Part shown: positions 23,326 through 32,859 of the stretch, piece after piece
Layout: every line of letters begins with the position of its first letter
Position numbering within the stretch: the first letter of the stretch is position 1
Assembly: GCF_002286775.1 (NCBI RefSeq)
Contig: NZ_NSGJ01000045.1
Coordinates: forward strand, 1-39,659
Direction: 5' to 3'
Length of the DNA stretch: 39,659 nucleotides
Origin: Myroides sp. N17-2
GTDB lineage: Bacteria; Bacteroidota; Bacteroidia; Flavobacteriales; Flavobacteriaceae
Translations under genes and position numbers: made by a program
Notes under the pieces: generated by a model
Databases searched by the model: none
What the model was told of the DNA's origin: nothing
What the model saw: the letters and a program-made list of their open reading frames with translations, nothing else

Positions 23326-23723
23326 TTTACTAGCGAAAAGGCTTATTTTAATAGGGTTCGAGAAAGTCTACAAAATAATGAAAAAATATTGTAAGTACTA
23401 CGTCTTTAGTAGAAAATATTATTAATACAAACTCTTTACAGCCTTATGTGTTTCGTTGTATTTATATGTTTTGTAAGTGGTTGGTAAAGTTGAGTTTAAG
23501 GAAGTGTTTTAAAGTATATAATATTGAATAGAATGAATAATGATTAGCCATTCTAGTAGAACAGGTTATTGTTATAGGGAAGGCTATTCGAAATTGGCAG
23601 TTTTTGGCTTAAAAGAAGTCGCAAATTGTGTTATAGTGGTTTTTTATCAGTAACTTTAATAGGTGAAATAAAGCAATGACTTTGTTTCTACTTTGAATAG
23701 TAATAATATAAAAATAGTAAGAT
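23326..23723. other. 398-base gap with two divergent promoter regions
   Basis: A+T-rich intergenic space between the clamp-motif gene (minus) and ldhA (plus). TACTTTG at 23689-23695 could be a -7 box for ldhA, 28 bases before its ATG, but the -33 box is unclear. No RNA gene or repeat is apparent. Confidence 0.4.
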
Positions 23724-24725
23724 ATGAAGATTGCCTTTTTTTCAACACAACCTTATGATGTAACTTTCTTTGATAAAGAAAATAAGCAATTTGGATTTGA
23801 GTTTGAGTATTTCGAAACTGGTTTAGATGAACAAACGGTTAATATCATCACAGAAGGAACAGATGTAGTCTGTGTATTCGTAAATGATAAGGTAGATGCT
23901 GAGGTGATAGAAAGCCTTGTAAGCAAAAAGGTTAAATACATAGCACTGCGTTGCGCAGGTTTTAATAATGTAGATTTAGAAGCAGCACATAAACATAATA
24001 TAAGAGTATGTCGTGTACCTGTGTATTCGCCAGAAGCTGTAGCTGAGCATACGCTTGCGATGTTATTTACGATCAACAGAAAGATTCACAAAGCATATAA
24101 CCGTGTCAGAGAACAGAACTTCTCATTAAACGGATTATTGGGTACGAATATTTATAAAAAGACTGTAGGTATCATCGGTACAGGTAATATCGGAGCGGTA
24201 TTCTGCCGTATGATGAAAGCCTTAGGAACAGAAGTATTAGCTTATGATATTTATCAAAATGAGGAGCTACTTAAAGATGGGATTGTACGTTATGTAGAAT
24301 TAGATGAGTTATTCTCTAAGTCTGATATCATCTCTCTACACTGTCCATTGACTCCTGAGACACTTCATATTATTAATGAAGAGAATATCAATAAGATGAA
24401 AGATGGTGTGATGTTAATCAATACGAGTAGAGGTAAACTTATCGATACACATGCTATTATTCAGGCGTTGAGAAGTAAAAAAATAGGTGCTTTAGGAATA
24501 GATGTATATGAACAAGAAGAGAAAGTATTCTTTAGAGATTTATCGGGAACTATCTTAGAAGATGAGCGTTTGCAGTTGTTAACGTCTTTCCCGAATGTAT
24601 TAGTAACTGCTCACCAAGCGTTCTTTACGGATGAAGCATTATCTCAGATTGCTTATGTGACATTAGATAACGTGAAGCAATTCAAGGCTAATAATAAGAT
24701 AGAAGGTAGAAATGCTGAACTATAA
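23724..24725 (+). CDS. ldhA: D-lactate dehydrogenase (2-hydroxyacid dehydrogenase)
   Basis: Reduces pyruvate to D-lactate with NADH during fermentation. The 333-residue product fits the D-isomer-specific 2-hydroxyacid dehydrogenase family: catalytic R236 (NTSRGKL), E263 (DVYEQEE) and H297 (TAHQAF), NAD-binding GTGNIG (about residues 151-156) and D at the end of the next strand for NADH preference. The substrate is suggested by close pattern match to LdhA proteins (AGFNNVDL, YSPEAVAEH). It is a single-gene transcript ending at a bidirectional terminator. Confidence 0.92.
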   Translation: MKIAFFSTQPYDVTFFDKENKQFGFEFEYFETGLDEQTVNIITEGTDVVCVFVNDKVDAEVIESLVSKKVKYIALRCAGFNNVDLEAAHKHNIRVCRVPVYSPEAVAEHTLAMLFTINRKIHKAYNRVREQNFSLNGLLGTNIYKKTVGIIGTGNIGAVFCRMMKALGTEVLAYDIYQNEELLKDGIVRYVELDELFSKSDIISLHCPLTPETLHIINEENINKMKDGVMLINTSRGKLIDTHAIIQALRSKKIGALGIDVYEQEEKVFFRDLSGTILEDERLQLLTSFPNVLVTAHQAFFTDEALSQIAYVTLDNVKQFKANNKIEGRNAEL

Positions 24726-24783
24726 TAAATTATAATACTTTGATAGAAAGTGCTTTAAAGTAGTGTTTTCTTAGGAGATAAAT

Positions 24784-24819
24784 AAAAAAAGCTAGTATTG
24801 ATGAGATACTAGCTTTTTT
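24784..24819. terminator. bidirectional terminator between ldhA and receptor genes
   Basis: GCTAGTAT (24791-24798) pairs perfectly with ATACTAGC (24806-24813), flanked by A runs on one side and T runs on the other, so it can work for both converging transcripts. Confidence 0.85.
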
Positions 24820-24841
24820 GGTAATAAGAAAATCTAACTAA

Positions 24842-27211
24842 CTAATTGCTTCTATTTTTATCTTCGAAGACTGCTTCTTTTATATCTTTTTTGTTTTTAG
24901 AGTTACCGAAAGTGTATGACGCACTTATACTGAATCGACGAGAGTTCCACGAGTTGCTAAATGTCTGTACGTTTTCTTTATAGTACGATGTTCCATTACT
25001 TTTTCCTGTGTTAAAGATGTCTTGCATATTCACGTTAATATTCAGTTTTTTGTCTAGTAACGCTAATTTAGCTCCTAATGTTAATGAGCTATATGAACTA
25101 TACTGTGTGTTGTCTTCTTTATGTGGTATTTGATGATACCAGTTAAGTAATAATTTTAATGTTTTAGAGCTATTAACAGAGAATGTATTCTGTGAATAAT
25201 AATCAAATAGATTTCCTTTAAATCCTATCTGTGTTGCATTTGCATTTCTGTAATATGGTGAAGACTGTATATATTCCAAACCAGTATTTGTTTCCCACCA
25301 AGCTGTAATTACATTATTATAAGATACATCAATACCATAGTTATCACTGTTCAGCATATTATAAGTTGAACTCACAAATACACCATCTACATACCTATTC
25401 ATATAATCAAATTGATCTGTCATATGATAGTAATTAAGGTTTACAGATAATGCTCCTTTAAACACATAACTTAATTCATAATTATTAGTATAAGAAGGAT
25501 TAAGTTCAGGATTACCTTGGTGATATGTGTAGCTATTAGAATAGTACTTAAAGGGATTTAACGCGTTAGAATAAGGTCTATTGATACGTTTAGAGTAGTT
25601 AAAACTAAATGTATGAGTCTCATTAGGAGTATAAGATATATATGCAGTAGGAAACCATTTGCCATACGACTTTGTGAACTTCTCATCCGTGTCTAATAGG
25701 TGTCCTTTTGCTTCTGTTTGTTCATAGCGCATTCCTCCTTTAACGCTCCATTTATCAGATAGTTTCTTCGTTAAACTAATATATCCTGCATAGTTGTCCT
25801 CTGTATAATTAAAACGATTACTCTTAAGAGGATCTAATAGCGCATTTCCATCCTTAATATTAAAATAGACTACTTGAGCTTTATTGTCATAAGTAGTATA
25901 CTTTGTACCTAATTCAACATCTGCCCAAGAAAAGTGATAGTTTAAGTCAGCATTTACACTGTATACACTATATTTAAGTGTATTGGTATAGGTGTTATAT
26001 CTTCTAAGAATAGAGCTATTATCATATTCTTTAATATCAAAATACTGATCAGGTGAATTAGAGAAATAGTTGGCACCAATAGCTAGTTTACTACCTAAAG
26101 TGTCAAGTTTCTGATCAAAGAATAAGTTAGCTGTGTGATAGTTATTCTTAGTGTCGGATTGGTTTACCGAATTAATAATTGAATCAGTTACTGCAAATGG
26201 GTGGCTCTTATATGTAGAAGTAGTTATTGCACTTGGTTCTCCAGTAGATCTAGTGTAATTATAAGATCCGCCTATAACAGCATTGTCAGTTAATTGATAG
26301 TTGGTCGTAAGACTCGCTCCTCTATTTTTGTATATCTGATTATTCTCAGAGTGGTTATCTAGAGACCTTTTATCATCTTTATAAGTATTATTATTTGTAT
26401 TAGCACTGTTGCTATTATTGATGTTGCCTTTTAGCATTACACTCCATTTTTTGTTCTGATAGTTTAAGCTACCATTACTACCAACAGTATTATAATTATT
26501 ATAAGCATAGTTAGAACTAACTGTTCCGTACATCCCCATGCGTTTATTCTTTTTCAGTACGATGTTAATGATACCTGCATTACCACTAGCTTCATACTTG
26601 GCAGAAGGAGTAGTGATAACCTCTATTTTTTCTATATCATCAGAGCGCAGTGTGCGTAGGTAATTAGTCAGAGCATCACCCTGTAGTTCTAGCATTCTAT
26701 CGTCTACCATAATGCGTACATTGCTTTTACCACTGATACTAATCTTGTCATTCTGTACTTTCACCATAGGTGTAGTTGCTAAAGCTTCTAAGGCATCCAT
26801 TCCTTGTGAAGCTACGCTATTCGCTGTGTTATAGACTAGTCTATCCACCTTGCGCTCCACTAATCTCTTTTCAGCAGTTAGTACGATCTCGTCTAGCTGT
26901 TGTTCATTCTTAATAAGGATGTTCTTAAGATCTACATTACTATTTACTTCTAGTTTCTGTTCATTGACTAAATGGCCTAAGTAATAGATTTTAAATATGT
27001 AATTGCCGTTTACCACATTTTCTATAGTGAATAGCCCTGCCTCATTGGTAAAACTTTGTTTTACGAAAGTCTCATCAGGGTGTAGTAGTTGTATTTCAGC
27101 ATAGTCCATAGGCTTATTGACCTGGTCTAACACAGTCCCCTTTATAGAAGACTGGGCTAGTATGATCTGACTACACAGGATAGTTAATAGTAATGTAAAT
27201 AGTTTTTTCAT
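24842..27211 (-). CDS. TonB-dependent receptor-like outer-membrane beta-barrel protein
   Basis: A 789-residue protein with a signal peptide (MKKLFTLLLTILCSQIILA/Q), a CarboxypepD_reg-like beta domain (about 20-105), a plug with the R.MVDDR.L.L pattern and IEKIEVITTPSAKYEASGNAG (about 165-210), and a beta-barrel to the end. This is the Bacteroidota outer-membrane beta-barrel family (OMP_b-brl_3) related to TonB-dependent transporters. The substrate is not evident. It lies 30 bases after a paralog of the same size on the same strand, so both may be coexpressed. The C-terminal barrel ends FSISASYTFGN, with a short charged tail. Confidence 0.88.
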   Translation of the reverse strand: MKKLFTLLLTILCSQIILAQSSIKGTVLDQVNKPMDYAEIQLLHPDETFVKQSFTNEAGLFTIENVVNGNYIFKIYYLGHLVNEQKLEVNSNVDLKNILIKNEQQLDEIVLTAEKRLVERKVDRLVYNTANSVASQGMDALEALATTPMVKVQNDKISISGKSNVRIMVDDRMLELQGDALTNYLRTLRSDDIEKIEVITTPSAKYEASGNAGIINIVLKKNKRMGMYGTVSSNYAYNNYNTVGSNGSLNYQNKKWSVMLKGNINNSNSANTNNNTYKDDKRSLDNHSENNQIYKNRGASLTTNYQLTDNAVIGGSYNYTRSTGEPSAITTSTYKSHPFAVTDSIINSVNQSDTKNNYHTANLFFDQKLDTLGSKLAIGANYFSNSPDQYFDIKEYDNSSILRRYNTYTNTLKYSVYSVNADLNYHFSWADVELGTKYTTYDNKAQVVYFNIKDGNALLDPLKSNRFNYTEDNYAGYISLTKKLSDKWSVKGGMRYEQTEAKGHLLDTDEKFTKSYGKWFPTAYISYTPNETHTFSFNYSKRINRPYSNALNPFKYYSNSYTYHQGNPELNPSYTNNYELSYVFKGALSVNLNYYHMTDQFDYMNRYVDGVFVSSTYNMLNSDNYGIDVSYNNVITAWWETNTGLEYIQSSPYYRNANATQIGFKGNLFDYYSQNTFSVNSSKTLKLLLNWYHQIPHKEDNTQYSSYSSLTLGAKLALLDKKLNINVNMQDIFNTGKSNGTSYYKENVQTFSNSWNSRRFSISASYTFGNSKNKKDIKEAVFEDKNRSN

Positions 27212-27241
27212 CGTTAGTTAGTAGTAATTCTTTGTGTATTC

Positions 27242-29623
27242 TTATTTTCTGTCTTTTTCATCAGAGTTACCTCCTTGGTGGTCTCTTACTTTTATTTTGC
27301 TATTTCCGAATGAGTAACTCACTCCTACATTTACATAACGTTGATCATAGTAGTTATAATATTCTTGACGTACATTATTTGTATTTGTAATAGCTGTATG
27401 TGAACTAGTCTTTAATATGTCATTAGCATATATTGATAGGTTTAGCTTTTTATCTAACATAGCGTATTTTATCCCTAAGTTTAATGCATAAACCTGAGTT
27501 ATTTCCCATATACTAATTTTTAGACTCGGTTGGTACCAGAAGTCTACTTGAGCAGTCCATGTTTTAGACGCATTTAAGTTTAATGTGTTATTAGTTGAGA
27601 AGTAATATCCCCCTCCACTATTCATGTCTAAGTTCACATCTTTGCTAAGTTTAGATTCTGCATAGAATACATAGATACCATTTTGAGATTGTAACCAAGG
27701 GAAGGTATTAAATGTATAGCTTAAATTAGCACTGTATCTTGTGGGATTTTCTACGTTATCACGTAAGTAAAGCGTTTTATTATTATCCACATCAATTACA
27801 GGGTACTGAGTAAAATTGTCTTTTGTATTAGAGTAAGACATATTAAAGTCTAATTTGCTTTTATATGTGTAATTAAACTCTATTTTATCTGTAAAAGCAG
27901 GTGAGATAGAAGGATTACCTTGTGCCACACTGTACTCCGTGATATACCATTTAAAAGGATTTAATTCCCAGAATGCCGGTCTAGCGATACGTCTGTTATA
28001 GTTAATAGAGAAGGTGTTGTCATCATTCACTTTATATGCTATATATACCGTAGGGAATAGCTTCGTATAGGTTTTCTTATTCTCTGTATCATAAACTACA
28101 GATGTACCCGTAGTCTGAGTGTTCTCTAGTCTTAATCCTAACTGTACTGTCCATTTATCATTAAATTCTCTAGACGCATTTAAGTACACCGCTTGTGTGT
28201 TCTCTTTGTATTCGAAGTTGTCCTTTTGTTTTAAGTCTTCTATGGCTACTCCTGATGAGTAGTCAATGAAGTTTGTTTTATTTTTTGTTACTACGAAACT
28301 CGCTTTCGCACCATACGATAACTTAGCCCATTTCAGCGGTTGTTCGAAGTCTATTTTAGCACTGAAGTTTTCTATTTTTTGGTCACCTGCTGACTTAGCT
28401 ATGAACAGGTTGTTAACAGAGTTATCAACAGCTTCTGTTTTTGTGTTGAAAAGTCGCTCTTTGTTATTCACAAAACTGAAATAGTCCACATCAGCAGTAA
28501 ACTTAGTTCCTACTGTATCAATCTTATGCATAAAATTTACGTTAGCTGAGTGAGTGTTATTAACTCCATCATTATCTGCGTGACTTCTAACATATTTTAT
28601 AGGGTTATCAACAAGGTTATTAACAGTTATAAGTCCTCCATCATCAAATTTAGGACTTCCGCTTCCTCCATTATACTGACCACCTATAGAAGTCTTTTCT
28701 GTCAGTTGATAGTCAACTTGGAAGTTACCAGAGATGTAGTCGTTATTGTTATAGCGAGTATTCTTTCCATTCCAAGTCTCAGTAGGGTAGTACACTGTAG
28801 AATTCTCTATTACGTTATAGCCACCTTTTGTTCCTGTTACTCCAGCTTTAATAGATACTTTGTCTTTATTATAGCTAAAACTATTACTTAATCTAAACAA
28901 ATTTTTTGTACTTTGTTTATAACCAGCGCTGATTTGATTACTCCACGCATCAGGTAACGCTTCTTTTAGTACAATGTTAATAAGTCCACTGTCTCCCTCT
29001 GCCTCATATTTAGCAGGTGGAGTTGTGATTACTTCTATCTTCTTGATATTGTCAGAAGGGATACTTTTTAAGTACTGTAGTAATTGTTCACCAGATAATT
29101 GAATTAGTTTGTCGTTGATCATCACACGCACCCCACTTTTACCAACTATAGAGATTGTTTCATTGTCTACTTTTAGACTTGGTGTAAGTTTTAATAAATC
29201 TACAGCATCGTTATTCGTAGCGTGTACAGAGTTCTCGATATTGAATACTGTACGGTCTACTTTTCGTTCGAATACTTTCTTTGTTGACTCTACTACTATT
29301 TCGTCAAGTTTAGTATCTTGTTCTATAGATATTATCCCTAGATCAAGGTCTTTATTTACCTCTATATTCTTATCATACGCTTTCACACCATAGCTATGGA
29401 TCTGGAAAGAGTAAGTATTATTAGCTATATCGTGTATTTCGAATGTACCGTTTTCATTAGTAAGGGCTGACTGTACTAAGTTTCCATTTGTATCTATTAG
29501 ATAAACCTCTGCTATGTCTACAGGAGTTTTATCTGTTGCTTGTACTATGCCTTTTATATTATTTTGTGCACTTACGCTTAAAGCTGTTAAGAATAATGCA
29601 GTTGAGATAAATAGAGTTTTCAT
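27242..29623 (-). CDS. TonB-dependent receptor-like outer-membrane beta-barrel protein, paralog
   Basis: A 793-residue protein with signal peptide, CarboxypepD_reg-like domain, plug and barrel as in its neighbour, with the same block order (FERKVDRTVFNIENSV, GVRVMINDKLIQLSGEQ, IEVITTPPAKYEAEGDSG). It precedes the other by 30 bases on the same strand, so it is the promoter-proximal gene of the pair. The divergence shows an old tandem duplication. A substrate cannot be predicted. The region upstream (29736-29775) holds an inverted repeat that may be a regulator site. Confidence 0.88.
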   Translation of the reverse strand: MKTLFISTALFLTALSVSAQNNIKGIVQATDKTPVDIAEVYLIDTNGNLVQSALTNENGTFEIHDIANNTYSFQIHSYGVKAYDKNIEVNKDLDLGIISIEQDTKLDEIVVESTKKVFERKVDRTVFNIENSVHATNNDAVDLLKLTPSLKVDNETISIVGKSGVRVMINDKLIQLSGEQLLQYLKSIPSDNIKKIEVITTPPAKYEAEGDSGLINIVLKEALPDAWSNQISAGYKQSTKNLFRLSNSFSYNKDKVSIKAGVTGTKGGYNVIENSTVYYPTETWNGKNTRYNNNDYISGNFQVDYQLTEKTSIGGQYNGGSGSPKFDDGGLITVNNLVDNPIKYVRSHADNDGVNNTHSANVNFMHKIDTVGTKFTADVDYFSFVNNKERLFNTKTEAVDNSVNNLFIAKSAGDQKIENFSAKIDFEQPLKWAKLSYGAKASFVVTKNKTNFIDYSSGVAIEDLKQKDNFEYKENTQAVYLNASREFNDKWTVQLGLRLENTQTTGTSVVYDTENKKTYTKLFPTVYIAYKVNDDNTFSINYNRRIARPAFWELNPFKWYITEYSVAQGNPSISPAFTDKIEFNYTYKSKLDFNMSYSNTKDNFTQYPVIDVDNNKTLYLRDNVENPTRYSANLSYTFNTFPWLQSQNGIYVFYAESKLSKDVNLDMNSGGGYYFSTNNTLNLNASKTWTAQVDFWYQPSLKISIWEITQVYALNLGIKYAMLDKKLNLSIYANDILKTSSHTAITNTNNVRQEYYNYYDQRYVNVGVSYSFGNSKIKVRDHQGGNSDEKDRK

Positions 29624-29735
29624 TGTTTCTAAATGATTGTTAGTTGTAAATGATAATTCTATTTGTGTGCCAATAATAAATAAAAAACGTAAGATGTTGT
29701 TTTATAGTTTGTTGTGTTTTTGTGTAATGATGGTG

Positions 29736-29775
29736 TTGTTCATTATCGAACAGTGGATTTTATAAAAATGAACAA
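29736..29775. repeat. spaced inverted repeat upstream of the receptor pair
   Basis: TTGTTCATT (29736-29744) and AATGAACAA (29767-29775) are perfect complements 22 bases apart. The inner GTTC...GAAC (29738-29751) adds further symmetry. It lies about 110 bases ahead of the receptor gene start and could be a regulator binding site, though no binding protein is identified. Confidence 0.4.
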
Positions 29776-29804
29776 TATGGAGAAACAGTAAGGTCTATAA
29801 ACAG

Positions 29805-29834
29805 AGAAAACTGCTTAGGGAAAAGCAGTTTTCT
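29805..29834. repeat. strong 12-bp hairpin in the receptor-regulator gap
   Basis: AGAAAACTGCTT (29805-29816) and AAGCAGTTTTCT (29823-29834) are perfect complements with a six-base loop. There is no T run after it in either direction, so a simple terminator is doubtful. It divides the region between the receptors and the XRE gene. Confidence 0.5.
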
Positions 29835-29974
29835 AAGGCTAGTTTATATGATTAGATATATTCAATATGAAATTATAATCACTTTGAGCTAGACTTGGCT
29901 TGTTGTTTATGAAAATTTGTAATACAAAATTAAGTATATTTTTGATATGTTTTACTTTTTAAGTAGAAAAGTGG

Positions 29975-29982
29975 TACTTTTG
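29975..29982 (+). promoter_or_regulatory. -7 box of the XRE regulator promoter
   Basis: TACTTTTG fits TAnnTTTG, 60 bases before the ATG at 30043. No good -33 box is visible. The XRE gene is thus likely to have its own promoter. Confidence 0.4.
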
Positions 29983-30042
29983 TTTGAGAATTAAGTTGAA
30001 ATTTAGTAGTTTAGAAGAACGTCAGATTAAAAGTAAACAGCT

Positions 30043-30327
30043 ATGGATGCAGATAAGATAAAAAGTATAAGAAAAAATTCAGGCTATTCACAAGAGTATG
30101 TAGCTGAGAAATTAGGAATATCACAAAAGGCATATTCTGATATAGAGAGTGGAAAGACAAGATTAAAAAATGAGGTATTACACGAGATAGCGAAGATATT
30201 AGAGATATCTCCAGCAGTTATATGTCCGATATCTTGTGAGTGTATTTTCGATATTGAAAGTAAACATAAGGAGCTATTAGCATTCTTAGATGCTAAGGGA
30301 ATTGAATATCCTGCCAAGTTTCTTTAA
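30043..30327 (+). CDS. small XRE-family transcriptional regulator
   Basis: A 94-residue protein with an HTH_3 domain at residues 5-60 (SQEYVAEKLGISQKAYSDIE is the HTH) and a short C-terminal tail. It is similar to SinR/Cro-like regulators. It stands alone between the receptor operon (divergent, minus) and fabH (convergent, minus). Its target is not shown. The inverted repeats at 29736-29775 and the palindrome ATTGAGAT/ATCTCAAT (30368-30390) are nearby candidate sites. Confidence 0.85.
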   Translation: MDADKIKSIRKNSGYSQEYVAEKLGISQKAYSDIESGKTRLKNEVLHEIAKILEISPAVICPISCECIFDIESKHKELLAFLDAKGIEYPAKFL

Positions 30328-30408
30328 TCTGAATTTAAGTTAATATTTATTAACTAGAAGTATATGTATTGAGATTAGTATGATCTCAATATCCAATAAG
30401 AATAGATA

Positions 30409-30453
30409 AAAAAAACCTCAAAGTAGTATATTTCTACCTTGAGGTTTTTTTAT
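30409..30453. terminator. bidirectional terminator between XRE gene and fabH
   Basis: ACCTCAAAGTAG (30415-30426) pairs with CTACCTTGAGGT (30434-30445), with A runs on one side and T runs on the other. One pair is G-U on the minus strand and A-C on the plus strand, so the minus-strand fabH transcript is the better fit. Confidence 0.8.
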
Positions 30454-30466
30454 ATGTGGTAATTTC

Positions 30467-31468
30467 TTAGATAGACCAGCGTAAGATACTTGCTCCCCAC
30501 GAGAAGCCTGCTCCGAAAGCAGTTAGTAGTACTAAATCTCCTTTTTTGATTTTGTTTGTATTTTCCCAAATGCACAGAGGAATAGTAGCGGCTATAGTAT
30601 TACCGTAGTTAGCGATATTTACTAGTGTCTTATCCTCCTGTATATTGATCTGTTTACCGACAGCATCTATAATTCGCTTATTTGCTTGATGAGGTACTAA
30701 CCAATTCACATCATCTATAGTTAGGTTGTTTCGATCTAGAACATCTAGGCAAGCTTCACTCATAGATTGTATCGCTTGTTTAAATACTACCTTACCATCC
30801 TGTTTGATATACTTCTTATCGTCATCTTCTTCTAGCTCAGAGTAAGGATATAATGAACCTCCAGCTTCTATGTTTAAGAAAGCCTTTCCTTGCCCGTTGC
30901 TTTGCATTAATGCATCTATAACACCTGTTTCTTTAGAGGGTTCTAACCATACGGCACCTGCACCATCTCCAAATAAGATATTCGTAGAACGATCGTTGAT
31001 ATTCACATAAGCACTTATCTTATCAGCACCGATTACAACTACGTTTTTATAGCGTTGACTCTCTACTAGAGACGCTCCTAAGTCTAGCGCATATAAGAAT
31101 CCAGAGCAAGCAGCATTCACATCGAATCCCCATACGTGGTCGATACCTAACTTTTCGCAAATGATATTAGCTGTTGCAGGCATCGGCATATCCGGCGTAG
31201 ATGTAGCGACGATAATAGCATCTATATCTGTAATCTTTTTGTTATAATTAGCAAGTAGGTCTTCTATAGCAGATACAGCCATATCTGAAGTAGCTAGGCC
31301 TTTCTCAAGTATTCTGCGTTCTTTTATACCAGTGCGTTTAATGATCCATTCATCATTAGTATCTGTCACTTTGGCTAGATAGTCATTGGTTCTTTTGTGT
31401 TCCGGGACATATCCTCCTATGGCTGTTATGTTGGCGTATATAGTTTTGGAGGTTGTTGTATTACTCAT
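30467..31468 (-). CDS. fabH: beta-ketoacyl-ACP synthase III
   Basis: Starts fatty-acid synthesis by joining an acyl-CoA with malonyl-ACP. The catalytic triad is C121 (NAACSGF), H260 (VPHQANKR) and N290 (ANYGNT) counted from ATG 31468. I prefer this start (MSNTTTSKT...) to the upstream in-frame ATG at 31510, since the family usually begins a few residues before the ITAIGGYVPE block. The length (333) is normal. It is a lone gene, so it may be a second, specialised FabH, but a housekeeping role is equally possible. Confidence 0.85.
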   Translation of the reverse strand: MSNTTTSKTIYANITAIGGYVPEHKRTNDYLAKVTDTNDEWIIKRTGIKERRILEKGLATSDMAVSAIEDLLANYNKKITDIDAIIVATSTPDMPMPATANIICEKLGIDHVWGFDVNAACSGFLYALDLGASLVESQRYKNVVVIGADKISAYVNINDRSTNILFGDGAGAVWLEPSKETGVIDALMQSNGQGKAFLNIEAGGSLYPYSELEEDDDKKYIKQDGKVVFKQAIQSMSEACLDVLDRNNLTIDDVNWLVPHQANKRIIDAVGKQINIQEDKTLVNIANYGNTIAATIPLCIWENTNKIKKGDLVLLTAFGAGFSWGASILRWSI

Positions 31469-31788
31469 ATTGTTATGCGTCTTTATTTCAAGTGAGTTGT
31501 TTTGCCTCAACTCTTGTCATTGTTAGTATTTGCACTTCAAATATCCGAATATTACGACACTTTTGAATAGATAATTAAACGTTTAAAATTGTTTAAAAGA
31601 CGCTTTTATACCAAAACCTTCTAAATAATTTAACCCAGAATTAGGGATAAACATAGAAACGAAAAGTAATTATACAAAATAGGATAAAATTAGTGACTTA
31701 AGTATATTATAATTTGCCTCAAGGACTAATGAAAGAGCTATGAAGTAGGAAATTTATAGTATTTAGCTAACGTTGATTCAGGGCTTAA
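31469..31788. other. about 320-base gap between fabH and araC
   Basis: Carries a 12-bp palindrome TTAAACGTTTAA at 31575-31586. Otherwise A+T-rich. No RNA gene or repeat array is clear. The fabH promoter must lie here on the minus strand but I cannot place its boxes with confidence. Confidence 0.4.
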
Positions 31789-32682
31789 CTAGGTATTCTT
31801 ATAATCCGTAGGAGATACACCCGTATAGGTTTTAAAGAACTTACTGAATACAGATAAGTCTGCGAAGTTTAATTCACTGACAATATCCGTGATAGATGAC
31901 TTAGGGTTTTTAAGTAAGACTTTAGCTTCTAGAATTATCGTGTCAGAGATGATTTGCTTTGGTGTTTTGTGAAATACTTCTGCCACTACCTTTGTTAAGT
32001 GTTTTCTACTGATAAACATAGCGTCAGCATAGAACTGTACACTGCGTTCTTTTTTAAAATGAATAGAAACTAGATAGATAAATTTCTTCACTAATTCTTC
32101 TTTGCGTTGTAGCTTGATATCATTTTTCTCTAGAACAGCTTTGCTATAGAAGTTGCCTAACTCATACATCAAAATAGAGAAGTGATGCACGATGAGGTTT
32201 TTCCCATAGATATTATCGTTGTTATAGCTAAGTTGTGTTAATCTCTTTAGTGTATTTCTGATTACTCTAACTACATCTTTCGTTAAGGAAATTACCTTTG
32301 GATATTCCGAAGATAAGAATGAGATTAAACTATGAGATTTGACTTGAAAGCCTGCTTCTGAGAATAGATCAGGATCTATGAATACTGCCTTAACAGAGAA
32401 GTCTTCTGTCAATCTTTTAATTTCAAAGAATTGATTAGGAAGTACTACTAGTAAGTCGTCCTTCTTTACGATAGTAGGCTCTAGGTTAATCGTGATTTCG
32501 CATCTCCCTCCCGTCACTAGTATAAGTCCAAAAGTGGTAAACTGATATGGTTTATCCACTACGAAGTATTGTTTATGCTTCGGGCCAATATCTAAGATAG
32601 CTAGCCTTCTGTCCGTTAAGACATTCTTATAGCGATTAGTGATGTCGCTTAGAGAGTAGACTTGTATATAAGAAGTATTCAC
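31789..32682 (-). CDS. AraC-family transcriptional regulator
   Basis: The 297-residue protein has an N-terminal cupin-like sensing domain (about 1-175) and a C-terminal AraC double HTH (about 200-295; first HTH around SVQFYADAMFISRKHLTKVV, second around SITDIVSELNFADLSVFSKF). The second helix-turn-helix is the better conserved. Its target and ligand are not given by the sequence. It is a lone gene on the minus strand between fabH and the efflux operon. A role in regulating either is possible, but nothing shows this. Confidence 0.9.
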   Translation of the reverse strand: MNTSYIQVYSLSDITNRYKNVLTDRRLAILDIGPKHKQYFVVDKPYQFTTFGLILVTGGRCEITINLEPTIVKKDDLLVVLPNQFFEIKRLTEDFSVKAVFIDPDLFSEAGFQVKSHSLISFLSSEYPKVISLTKDVVRVIRNTLKRLTQLSYNNDNIYGKNLIVHHFSILMYELGNFYSKAVLEKNDIKLQRKEELVKKFIYLVSIHFKKERSVQFYADAMFISRKHLTKVVAEVFHKTPKQIISDTIILEAKVLLKNPKSSITDIVSELNFADLSVFSKFFKTYTGVSPTDYKNT

Positions 32683-32796
32683 TAGAGAATTTGGTTTTAA
32701 ATATTTTCTAAAAGTAATAATTTGAGACTAGATAGAAGTTAATATAGATTAATAAAGTCAAGAGTTAATATTTAGCCACATCATAACTTCGAGATA

Positions 32797-32826
32797 TAAA
32801 AAAAGGGTGAGACATTTATCTCACCC
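32797..32826 (-). terminator. terminator of the efflux operon
   Basis: GGGTGAGA (32805-32812) pairs with TCTCACCC (32819-32826). Read on the minus strand the stem is followed by TTTTTTTAT. It lies just after the RND gene stop. Confidence 0.85.
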
Positions 32827-32859
32827 CATTGCATTTGGTTGTTGTTATAATATGTAATT

